The translations under genes and the position numbers were made by a program. From SHZI01 sp964417725 (lineage in GTDB: Bacteria; Pseudomonadota; Gammaproteobacteria; Steroidobacterales; GCA-2729495): a stretch of DNA of 15,699 bases. Below, one piece after another: positions 7,451-14,262 of this stretch. The DNA lies in NCBI GenBank assembly GCA_964417725.1, contig CAYQIV010000036.1, positions 1 through 15,699 of the forward strand, written 5' to 3'. Below the pieces are notes generated by a model. It was given only the letters and a program-made list of their open reading frames with translations, had not been told where the DNA came from and did not search any database. Within the stretch, counting starts at the first letter, position 1. Every line of letters begins with the position of its first letter.

Positions 7451-8017
7451 TCAGGCGGCGGGCGGCGGGGTGCCGGGTGTGGCCGCAGGCCGTGCGTCGT
7501 CGTCCGGCCAGAGGGTCTGCAGCACCTCGGCCACGGCGCGTGCCAGGCGCATGGCCGGCGGCGCGGCGTCGCCGGTCGGCAGCTCGTCGAGCAGGTGGCG
7601 CAGCGCCATCGCCAGCTCGACATTGCCGTCCATGTGCAGCTCGCGGCGGAAGAAGGCCGAGTCGGCATCCTCGCTGCGCGCCGCCAGGGTGATGAAGCTG
7701 CGTGCGCTGGCGCGGATCGCGGCGTCGTGGGCGCTGCGCCGTGTGAGCACGATGATGCGCCCGTCGCGCACGCTGAACGGCCAGCGGTAGCCGAGGTCTT
7801 CGACGATCAGCGCGAGGCAGCGGCCATCGAGGAAGTCGAGCCGCCCTTCGGCCAGCGCCTCGCCGAAGACGCGGTTGAGCGCGGTTTCGAGAACACGCGC
7901 CTGCAAGCCGTAGGGCACGTGGCGCAGCGGCGTGCGCGCCAGTTGCAGGGGCAGGCGGGCGACGCGGCGCGCCACCGCCACCGGATCGGGGAGAAGGCCG
8001 CTATACTGCTCGGGCAT
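7451..8017 (-). CDS. ubiT: Ubiquinone accessory factor UbiT (SCP2 lipid-binding domain)
   Basis: UbiT is the lipid-binding accessory protein of oxygen-independent ubiquinone synthesis and works with UbiU and UbiV. The 188-residue product has an SCP2 domain at about 45-145. The stretches NRVFGEALAEGRLDFLDGR and LAARSEDADSAFFRREL, then HMDGNVELAMALRHLLDEL, closely follow the Escherichia coli protein (formerly YhbT). It ends in an alanine/proline-rich tail that makes it slightly longer than usual. The ATG at 8017 (MPEQYSGLLPDP) has AGGAG 11 bases upstream. A longer frame to 8188 runs into ubiU and has no domain content, so it was not used. The divergent position next to ubiU and ubiV confirms the call. 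Confidence 0.92.
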   Translation of the reverse strand: MPEQYSGLLPDPVAVARRVARLPLQLARTPLRHVPYGLQARVLETALNRVFGEALAEGRLDFLDGRCLALIVEDLGYRWPFSVRDGRIIVLTRRSAHDAAIRASARSFITLAARSEDADSAFFRRELHMDGNVELAMALRHLLDELPTGDAAPPAMRLARAVAEVLQTLWPDDDARPAATPGTPPPAA

Positions 8018-8132
8018 GGTTCCGGACGCTCCTGGCCACGGGCCCGGGTGCCGGCCGTGACGCCGGCTTGCCGGATCCGCGCACGGGCCTTCCCGGCCCG
8101 CGGTTGACGATGAATTCAGAGGTGGAGTGTAC
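8018..8132. promoter_or_regulatory. Divergent promoter region between ubiT and ubiU
   Basis: These 115 bases separate two divergent starts and must carry the promoters for ubiT-moeA and ubiUV-ubiD unless transcription enters from further away. I see the Shine-Dalgarno sequences of both genes (CTCCT on the plus strand at 8029-8033, GGTGGAG at 8121-8127). I also see a GC-rich inverted repeat, CGGGCC at 8084-8089 and GGCCCG at 8095-8100. No convincing -35/-10 pair or FNR/Anr site is visible, although oxygen control would be expected for these genes. Confidence 0.5.
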
Positions 8133-9128
8133 ATGGAGCTGGTCTGTCCTGCCGGCAACCTGAACGCGTTGATGGCGGCCGTGGACAACGGCGCCGACGC
8201 GGTCTATACCGGCTTTCGCAACGCCACCAACGCGCGGCATTTCCCCGGGCTCAACTTCACCGATGCCGACCTCGGCAAGGGCATCGCCTACGCCCGCCGT
8301 CACGGCCGCAAGGTCTTCATCGCGCTCAACACCTACCCGCGCCCGGGCGGCTGGTCGGACTGGCAGCAGGCGGTCGACCGCGCCGGCGAACTCGGCGTCG
8401 ATGCACTGATTGCCGCCGATGTCGGCGTGCTCGACTACGCGGCATCGCATCATCCATCGCTGGCCTTGCACCTGTCGGTGCAGAGTTCGGCGACCAATCC
8501 GGGTGCGCTGGCCTTCTACCACCGCGAGTTCAACATCCGCCGCGCCGTGTTGCCGCGCGTGCTGTCGCTCAACCAGGTCGCGCAAGTGGTGCAGGAATCG
8601 CCGGTGCCGATCGAGGTCTTCGGTTTCGGCAGCCTGTGCGTGATGGTCGAGGGCCGCTGCCTGCTGTCGAGCTATGTCACCGGCCGCTCGCCGAACAACT
8701 TCGGTGCCTGTTCGCCGGCCTCCCACGTCACCTGGCAGGAGACCAGCGCGGGCCTCGAGTCGCGCCTCAACGGCGTGCTCACCGACCGCTTCGCGGCCGA
8801 TGAGCAGGCCGGTTACCCGACGCTGTGCAAGGGGCGCTTCAGCGTCGGTGGCGAGCCGTACTACGCGCTCGAGGCACCGACCAGCCTCAACACGCTCGAC
8901 TTGCTGCCCGACCTCGCCCGCGTCGGTGTCAGCGCGATCAAGATCGAGGGCCGCCAGCGCAGTGCCGCCTATGTCGGGCGCGTCACCGCCGTGATGCGCG
9001 CGGCCATCGATGCAGCCTGTCGCGAGGGTGCCGGCTTTCGTCCGCGCGAAGAGTGGCAGGCCTCGCTGCGCGAGGTCTCCGAAGGCGAGCAGACGACGCT
9101 GGGCGCCTATTCGCGCCAGTGGCAGTGA
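8133..9128 (+). CDS. ubiU: O2-independent ubiquinone hydroxylation subunit UbiU (U32 family)
   Basis: UbiU forms a heterodimer with UbiV that carries out the ring hydroxylations of ubiquinone synthesis without oxygen; both carry a [4Fe-4S] cluster. The ATG at 8133 (MELVCPAGN) follows GGTGGAG by five bases and gives 331 residues, the length of the E. coli protein (formerly YhbU). A GTG two codons upstream was rejected. With this start the cysteines of the U32 motif fall at 169, 176, 193 and 232 (LCVMVEGRCLLSSY, FGACSPASH, TLCKGRF), the same positions as the cluster ligands reported for E. coli UbiU. KIEGRQRSAAYV near 280 is another family mark. ubiV follows 11 bases later. Confidence 0.96.
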   Translation: MELVCPAGNLNALMAAVDNGADAVYTGFRNATNARHFPGLNFTDADLGKGIAYARRHGRKVFIALNTYPRPGGWSDWQQAVDRAGELGVDALIAADVGVLDYAASHHPSLALHLSVQSSATNPGALAFYHREFNIRRAVLPRVLSLNQVAQVVQESPVPIEVFGFGSLCVMVEGRCLLSSYVTGRSPNNFGACSPASHVTWQETSAGLESRLNGVLTDRFAADEQAGYPTLCKGRFSVGGEPYYALEAPTSLNTLDLLPDLARVGVSAIKIEGRQRSAAYVGRVTAVMRAAIDAACREGAGFRPREEWQASLREVSEGEQTTLGAYSRQWQ

Positions 9129-9139
9129 AGGGCGTCGCC

Positions 9140-10075
9140 ATGCAGGACACCGCGCCCCGCGCCGCGCCGCGCCTGTCGCTCGGCCCCGTGCTCTACCACT
9201 GGCCGCGGGCGCAGCTCACGGCCTTCTACGCGGCGGTCGCCGACTGGCCTGTCGACATCGTCTACCTGGGCGAGACCGTCTGCGCCAAGCGCCGTGAGTT
9301 TCGTGGGGCCGACTGGCAGGCCACCGCCGAGGCGCTGGCCTCGGCCGGCAAGGACGTGGTGATGTCGACGCCTTCGCTCATCGAGGCAGCCTCGGAACTC
9401 GGTGCGTTGCGCCGGCTGTGCCGCAACGGCCGCTTCATGGTCGAGGCCAACGACTACGCTGCCGTCGAGGCGCTGAGCGGGGCCGGCCTGCCCTTCGTCG
9501 GTGGGCACAGCCTCAACCTCTACAACGAACGCGCCTGCCAGCGTCTGATGGGCCTCGGCATGCGGCGCTGGATGCCGCCGCTGGAGATGGATGCCGAATC
9601 CGTGGTGGCCATCGCCGCCGCATGCCCTGGCCTCGAGGTCGAGGTTTTCGCCTGGGGGCGCATGCCGCTGGCGATCTCGGCACGGTGCTTCAGTGCGCGC
9701 CACGCGGGCCTGGCCAAGGACCAGTGCCAGTTCGTCTGCGGCCGCGACGCCGACGGCGCGCTGCTCACCACGCGCGATGACGCGGCGCTCTTCGCCCTCA
9801 ATGGCGTGCAGGTCCAGTCGGCGATGACGCAGAACCTCGCCGGCCGTCTGCCGGATCTTTCGGCGGCCGGTGCCGGCGTGCTGCGCATCAGCCCGCAGGG
9901 CGAGCACACGGCGCGCATCGTCGCGCTGTACGCGGCGCTGTGCGCCGGCAGCGAGGCGGCGCCCATCGTGACCGAACTGGCCACGCTGGCCCCGAGCGGG
10001 GTCTGCGACGGCTACTGGCAGGGTGAGGCCGGCATGGCCCGGCTCGACGAGGCCGTGGCCGGATGGGAGGCGTGA
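9140..10075 (+). CDS. ubiV: O2-independent ubiquinone hydroxylation subunit UbiV (U32 family)
   Basis: UbiV is the partner of UbiU in oxygen-independent hydroxylation. The 311 residues from ATG 9140 include GPVLYHWP and VDIVYLGETVCAKRREF with Cys48. A second cluster region, ARCFSARHAGLAKDQCQFVC, holds Cys183, Cys196 and Cys200. The 13- and 4-residue spacings match the ligands of E. coli UbiV (Cys180, 193, 197). A short N-terminal extension of about nine residues explains part of the greater length. The upstream signal is weak (GAAGGG), and coupling to ubiU is likely. The stop codon at 10075 lies inside the start region of ubiD. Confidence 0.95.
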   Translation: MQDTAPRAAPRLSLGPVLYHWPRAQLTAFYAAVADWPVDIVYLGETVCAKRREFRGADWQATAEALASAGKDVVMSTPSLIEAASELGALRRLCRNGRFMVEANDYAAVEALSGAGLPFVGGHSLNLYNERACQRLMGLGMRRWMPPLEMDAESVVAIAAACPGLEVEVFAWGRMPLAISARCFSARHAGLAKDQCQFVCGRDADGALLTTRDDAALFALNGVQVQSAMTQNLAGRLPDLSAAGAGVLRISPQGEHTARIVALYAALCAGSEAAPIVTELATLAPSGVCDGYWQGEAGMARLDEAVAGWEA

Positions 10076-11616
10076 AGCGCCTCGGCCGCATGTTCGACGG
10101 CACCGCACCGCCGCTGCCGGCACCGCGCTGGCAGGACCTGCGCCAGTTTCTCGACGTGCTGCGCGCCGACGGCGACCTGCTCCACGTCGACACACCCGTC
10201 GACCCGCATCTCGAGGCCACCGCACTGGCCCGCCGCGCGCTCGTCGAGGATGGCCCGGCGCTGCTCTGTACGCATCCGCTGGGCCATGACCGCCATCCGC
10301 TGCTCTGCAACCTCTTCGGCAGTGTGCGCCGCGTGCGCGCGGCGCTCGGCGTCGACGACACTGCCGGCGTGCGCCGCATCGGTGCGATGCTGGCCTTCCT
10401 TCAGGCCCCGCAGATGCCGCAGGGCGCGCGGGCGATGTGGCGCAGCGCGCCGCAGTTCGGCCGGCTGGCCCACCTGTCGCCGAAGGTGTCCGCTGCGGCG
10501 GCGTCCGGGCACGAGGTCTGGGAGGGCGACGACATCGACCTCGCGCGTCTGCCCATCCAGACGTTCTGGCCCGAGGATGCCGGACCGCTGATCACCTGGG
10601 GCATGGTCGTGACGCGGGGTGCCCATGGCGGGCGGCTCAACCTCGGCATCTACCGCCAGCAGCTCGTCGGCCCGCAGCGGTTGATCATGCGCTGGCTGCC
10701 GCAGCGGGGCGGGGCGCGGGATCATGCCGACTGGGTTCGCGTGCACGGCGCCGCACCGTTTCCGGTGGCGGTGGTGATCGGCGCCGATCCCTCGACGATC
10801 CTCGCCGCGGTGGCGCCCGTGCCCGACACGCTGTCCGAGTACCAGTTCGCCGGGCTGCTGCGCGGGGCCCGCACGCGCCTCGAACGCTGCGTGCGCCATG
10901 ACCTGCTCGTGCCGGCCAGCGCCGAGATCGTGCTCGAGGGCCATATCCAGCCCGGCGACACCGCGGGGGAGGGCCCGTTCTGCGATCACACCGGATACTA
11001 CGACGACCACCAGCCGTTCCCCGTGCTGACGGTTGAGCGGGTGCGGCTGCGCGACGGGGCGCCGTACCTGAGCTGTTACTCGGGCATGCCACCACACGAT
11101 GAGGCGGCCGTCACCGCCACCGTGCTCGGCGAACTCTTCGTGCCGCTGCTGCAGAGCCGGGTGCCGGACATCCACGATTTCCACCTGCCGCCGGCCGCCT
11201 GTTCATACCGCGTCGCCGTGGTCTCGATCCACAAGCGCTACGCCGGCCACGCGCGCCAGATGATGATGGCCGTGTGGTCGGCGGTCACGCAGTTCACCTA
11301 CATCAAGTACATCATCGTGGTCGACGACGACATCGACGTTCGCGATGCCGACCAGGTGCTGTGGGCGATCAGCACGCGCGCCGACCCGGTGCGCGATACC
11401 TTGCTGGTGCCCGGCACACCGATCGACTACCTCGACTTCGCCAGCCCCGAGCCCGGTGTCGGCGGCAAGCTCGGCCTCGATGCGACGAACAAGTGGCCCG
11501 GCGAGACACGGCGGACGTGGGGGCGCGTGGCGACCCTGCCCGACGAGGTCACCGGGCGGATGGACGCGTTGTGGGCGGCGCTGCAGGCGAGCCGCAGACC
11601 GTCGCCCGCCGACTGA
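10063..11616 (+). CDS. ubiD: UbiD-family prenylated-FMN decarboxylase (4-hydroxy-3-polyprenylbenzoate decarboxylase)
   Basis: UbiD removes the ring carboxylate of 4-hydroxy-3-polyprenylbenzoate, the step after prenylation by UbiA, and uses prenylated FMN made by UbiX. The 517 residues are near the usual 490-500. Visible marks are NLGIYR (193-198, cofactor-binding strand), the acidic AEIVLEG segment (287-293), EGPFCDHTGYY (303-313), VVSIHKRYAGHARQMM, and KYIIVVDDDIDV near 425. The last part, LDATNKWPGE, is also typical of UbiD. The ATG at 10063 overlaps ubiV by 13 bases. GTG 10072 (GTGA overlap) and ATG 10090 are other possible starts, and the GGGAGG at 10065-10070 does not settle the choice. 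The location right behind ubiV argues for a ubiquinone role over another UbiD-type aromatic decarboxylase. No ubiX or ubiA lies in the window. Confidence 0.9.
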   Translation: MGGVKRLGRMFDGTAPPLPAPRWQDLRQFLDVLRADGDLLHVDTPVDPHLEATALARRALVEDGPALLCTHPLGHDRHPLLCNLFGSVRRVRAALGVDDTAGVRRIGAMLAFLQAPQMPQGARAMWRSAPQFGRLAHLSPKVSAAAASGHEVWEGDDIDLARLPIQTFWPEDAGPLITWGMVVTRGAHGGRLNLGIYRQQLVGPQRLIMRWLPQRGGARDHADWVRVHGAAPFPVAVVIGADPSTILAAVAPVPDTLSEYQFAGLLRGARTRLERCVRHDLLVPASAEIVLEGHIQPGDTAGEGPFCDHTGYYDDHQPFPVLTVERVRLRDGAPYLSCYSGMPPHDEAAVTATVLGELFVPLLQSRVPDIHDFHLPPAACSYRVAVVSIHKRYAGHARQMMMAVWSAVTQFTYIKYIIVVDDDIDVRDADQVLWAISTRADPVRDTLLVPGTPIDYLDFASPEPGVGGKLGLDATNKWPGETRRTWGRVATLPDEVTGRMDALWAALQASRRPSPAD

Positions 11617-11637
11617 CCGCACGGGGTGCTGGTGCGG
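11617..11637 (+). terminator. Possible terminator hairpin after ubiD
   Basis: CCGCAC (11617-11622) and GTGCGG (11632-11637) form a perfect 6-bp stem with a 9-base loop right behind the ubiD stop codon. No T-run follows, so at best it is a weak or factor-dependent stop. Confidence 0.25.
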
Positions 11638-11683
11638 GCCGGTTCCGCTGTCAATCGTGGAAGGTCTCGCTGCGGCTGCGCAT

Positions 11684-11704
11684 AAATGCCACTGGCACGC
11701 ATTT
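11684..11704. repeat. AT-rich inverted repeat upstream of the TonB receptor
   Basis: AAATGC (11684-11689) and GCATTT (11699-11704) form an inverted repeat with a 9-base spacer. The left arm is also part of a smaller palindrome, GCAT-AA-ATGC (11680-11689). The element lies about 85 bases before the receptor start, in the only AT-rich stretch of a 170-base intergenic region. An operator for the receptor gene is plausible. It does not match a Fur or Zur consensus. Confidence 0.35.
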
Positions 11705-11786
11705 GCATCTCCCGCCAGAATCGCCGCCTGGATAGATCCGGGCCGCGCGCCCGCCCCCTGCCCCGTCCCCGCCGGAGAGTCCCCGC

Positions 11787-14084
11787 ATGTCGCCCGCCCG
11801 CCGAGCCCACCGCCGTGCCGTCGTCCTGCTGTTGCTGCTGCCGTGGCCCGCCCTGGCCGCGGTGCCCTCGCCCGAGATCCTCGTCACCGCGCGCAAGTAC
11901 GAAGAGCGCCTGCAGTCGGTGCCGGTGGCGGTCAGCGTCCTGGATGCCGGGGCGATGCAGGCGCTCGACGTGACGCGCCTGGAAGACATCGCGCGGCTGA
12001 CACCGGGCTTTTCCTTCGACACCTCTGTCGGTCGCCAGCCGGCCTCGTACCGCCCGGTGATCCGCGGCCTGACGACCGTGCGCAACGGCATCGCCAATGC
12101 GTCCTCGGCGGCGACCTTCATCGACGGCGTCTATGTCGGCGGCTCGACGCAATCCACCGAGCTCTACAACCTCGAGCGCATCGAGGTGCTGCGCGGACCG
12201 CAGACGGCACTCTATGGCCGCAACACCTATGCCGGCGCCATCAACTACGTGACCCGCGCGCCGTCGGCGACCTTCGAGGGCGAGGCCATCCTCACCGGCG
12301 GCGGCCACGAGACGCGCGAGGCCGGCGGCTGGGTGTCGGGCCCGCTCGGTGACCCGCGCCTGCGCGGCTTTCTTGCCGCCGGCCACCGCGAGTACGGCGG
12401 CGAGTACGTCAACCGCCGCGACGGCACGACGGTCGGCAGCGAGGAGACCCGCGACGTCACGGCCAAGCTGTGGTGGCAGCCGAACGAGCAGTGGTCGCTG
12501 ATGTTGCGCGGCGGGCTGCAGTTTACCGACGACGGCCACTACCCGACGGCGCTCCAGCCGGGTTCGTGGAACAACTGCTGCTTCCGTACCGAGGAGGCGC
12601 CCCGCGCCCGCGGTTATTTCAAGGGCCGGGCGCGCACGCCGGATGACGTCCTGCTCTACACCGACCTGCTCGAGGCAGCCGGCGGTGCCGGGGCGGAACT
12701 CGAACGCAGCCTGGTGTCGCTCGACGTTCGCTGGGCGGTCCTGCCCGGCCAGCAATTGCGCAGCATCACCGGCTGGATCGATGACCGCCTCGATCGCGGC
12801 ATCGACCTGTCCTATGCCGCCTATGACCCGGTGCCGGTCCAGCGCGGCAGCTTCCTGCGCCGCGACCGCATCGAGCAGGCCGACCTGTCGCAGGAGCTGC
12901 AGTGGTCGGGCGGCGTGGGCGGGCGGCTGCGCTGGCTGGTCGGCGCCTATGCCTATGACGGGCGTTACGAGTTCCGCCGTGCCGAGCGCGTCTACGAGGA
13001 GGCGGGGGCGCTGGTCGTCGCGCCGAACTTCGGCCCGCTGACCCGCGATGAGGTCGACAACCGGGCGCTGTTCGGCGGCGTCGAGGCGGACCTCGGCGCG
13101 CGCTGGACGGCGGGCATCGAGCTGCGCTGGTCGCGCGACGAGATCCGCGTCGAGAACCGGGCCAACGACGGCAGCGGTGTGCTGCTGGAACACTTCGAGC
13201 GCGACTTCGATTCGCTCTCGCCGCGCCTCACCGCGGCCTTCCGGGTCGACGAAGACATGACGTGGTACGGCAACGTCGCGCGCGGCACCCGGCCCGGCGA
13301 TTTCAACGCCCGGGTCCCGGACGAAAGCCTGCGCGCGGTCGACGAGGAAGAGGTCTGGAGCTATGAAATCGGCGTGCGCGGCTTTGCCCGCGGGGCCGGG
13401 CTGCGCTATGCGCTGGCCGCCTTCTACAACGACGTGCGCGACCAGCAGCTGACCTCGCTGGTCGAGCTCGACGACGACACCACGGCCTCGATCGTCCTCA
13501 ACGTCGGGCGCACGGCGATCTACGGCATCGAGGCCGAGTGGACGCTGGCGCTTTCCGACAGCGTGACGCTGGACGGCAACTATGCGTGGACGCATGCCGA
13601 GTACCGCCGCCACCTGAGCCCCGAGGAGGCCGACCTGCGCGGCAGCGATGGCAGCATCGAAGACCTGGCGGCGCTCGGCGACGTGTCCGGCAACCGCCTG
13701 CCGCGCGTCGCTGACCACATGGCGGCGCTGGCGCTGCGCCACGAGCGCGCCGTGTCGGCCGGGCTCGACGGCTTCCTCGCCGCCGACTGGAGCTTCGAAT
13801 CTTCGCGCTACGCCCAGGAGCACAACCTGATCGAGACCGGCAACCGGCATCTCGTCGGCCTGCGCGCCGGTCTCGACGGCGGGCGCTGGGACCTGACGCT
13901 GTGGGCGCGCAACCTGCTCGACGATGACACGCCGGTCGACATCCTGCGCTACTTCGATGCCCGCGGTACGCCGCTGACGAACTACCCGCAGGTCGGCCCG
14001 CGGCCCAGCCGCAGTGCGCGCGGCTTTGCCATCGGCCTGCCGCGCGGGCGCCAGTTCGGTGCCACGTTGCGCATGCGCTTCTGA
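11787..14084 (+). CDS. TonB-dependent outer membrane receptor, substrate unknown
   Basis: An outer membrane beta-barrel receptor that would take up a ligand with energy from TonB. The 765 residues begin with a signal peptide (VVLLLLLPWPALA, cleavage near residue 24). A TonB-box-like EILVTARK follows at 30-37. The plug domain holds SVPVAVSVLDAGAMQ, LTPGFSFD, IRGLTT, FIDGVYVGG and NLERIEVLRGPQTALYGRNT (128-147). The barrel ends in LRMRF with the C-terminal Phe needed for outer membrane insertion. GGAG lies nine bases before the ATG at 11787. The layout resembles the large group of receptors expanded in environmental gamma- and alphaproteobacteria. Neither motifs nor neighbours name the ligand, and no ExbB/ExbD/TonB genes are near. 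It looks intact. A CC pair (NNCCFR) sits in the barrel near residue 262. Confidence 0.92.
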   Translation: MSPARRAHRRAVVLLLLLPWPALAAVPSPEILVTARKYEERLQSVPVAVSVLDAGAMQALDVTRLEDIARLTPGFSFDTSVGRQPASYRPVIRGLTTVRNGIANASSAATFIDGVYVGGSTQSTELYNLERIEVLRGPQTALYGRNTYAGAINYVTRAPSATFEGEAILTGGGHETREAGGWVSGPLGDPRLRGFLAAGHREYGGEYVNRRDGTTVGSEETRDVTAKLWWQPNEQWSLMLRGGLQFTDDGHYPTALQPGSWNNCCFRTEEAPRARGYFKGRARTPDDVLLYTDLLEAAGGAGAELERSLVSLDVRWAVLPGQQLRSITGWIDDRLDRGIDLSYAAYDPVPVQRGSFLRRDRIEQADLSQELQWSGGVGGRLRWLVGAYAYDGRYEFRRAERVYEEAGALVVAPNFGPLTRDEVDNRALFGGVEADLGARWTAGIELRWSRDEIRVENRANDGSGVLLEHFERDFDSLSPRLTAAFRVDEDMTWYGNVARGTRPGDFNARVPDESLRAVDEEEVWSYEIGVRGFARGAGLRYALAAFYNDVRDQQLTSLVELDDDTTASIVLNVGRTAIYGIEAEWTLALSDSVTLDGNYAWTHAEYRRHLSPEEADLRGSDGSIEDLAALGDVSGNRLPRVADHMAALALRHERAVSAGLDGFLAADWSFESSRYAQEHNLIETGNRHLVGLRAGLDGGRWDLTLWARNLLDDDTPVDILRYFDARGTPLTNYPQVGPRPSRSARGFAIGLPRGRQFGATLRMRF

Positions 14085-14262
14085 ACGAAGCAGGGCTGAA
14101 AGTGCGTACCGCGTTGCGGAAAGTCCTGATGTGCATCTGCGGTAAGTGCTGATGGCATGACGGGGCCGTTACGGCGATCATTCAGCCACGATCCGGTCGA
14201 CCCTTGAATGCTGGTCTGCTGCGATTTCCAGATTGAGAGACCCATCCGTGAGGAGCAAAGCG
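14085..14262 (+). promoter_or_regulatory. nirS upstream region with near-direct repeats
   Basis: This 178-base gap should hold the nirS promoter. Two 17-base near-copies, at 14115-14131 and 14138-14154, agree at 15 of 17 positions (TGCGG-A/T-AAGT-C/G-CTGATG) with a 23-base period. A shorter related element, GAAAGTGCG, lies 21 bases earlier at 14098. A -35-like TTGAAT at 14204-14209 has only a poor -10 match 17 bases later. No TTGAT-N4-ATCAA box for FNR/Dnr-type regulators is visible. AGGAG at 14251-14255 is the nirS ribosome binding site. Confidence 0.45.

Noticed and set aside
6400..7692. Plus-strand reading frame opposite moeA
   Set aside because: Arg/Ala/Gly-rich shadow of moeA on the other strand.
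8084..8100. GC-rich inverted repeat before ubiU as a terminator or riboswitch
   Set aside because: A single 6-bp GC stem in very GC-rich DNA has little weight, no T-run follows, and a terminator here would block ubiU.
8104..8117. TTGAC-N4-AATTC before ubiU as a possible FNR/Anr site or -35 element
   Set aside because: The right half does not match ATCAA, and the position, 24 bases before the start codon, leaves no room for a promoter downstream of it.
11427..13850. Long minus-strand reading frame (807 codons) opposite ubiD and the TonB receptor
   Set aside because: The predicted protein is rich in Arg, Ala, Gly, Val and His with no domain, and the plus-strand genes beneath it are clear. Such frames are common by-products of GC-rich codon usage.
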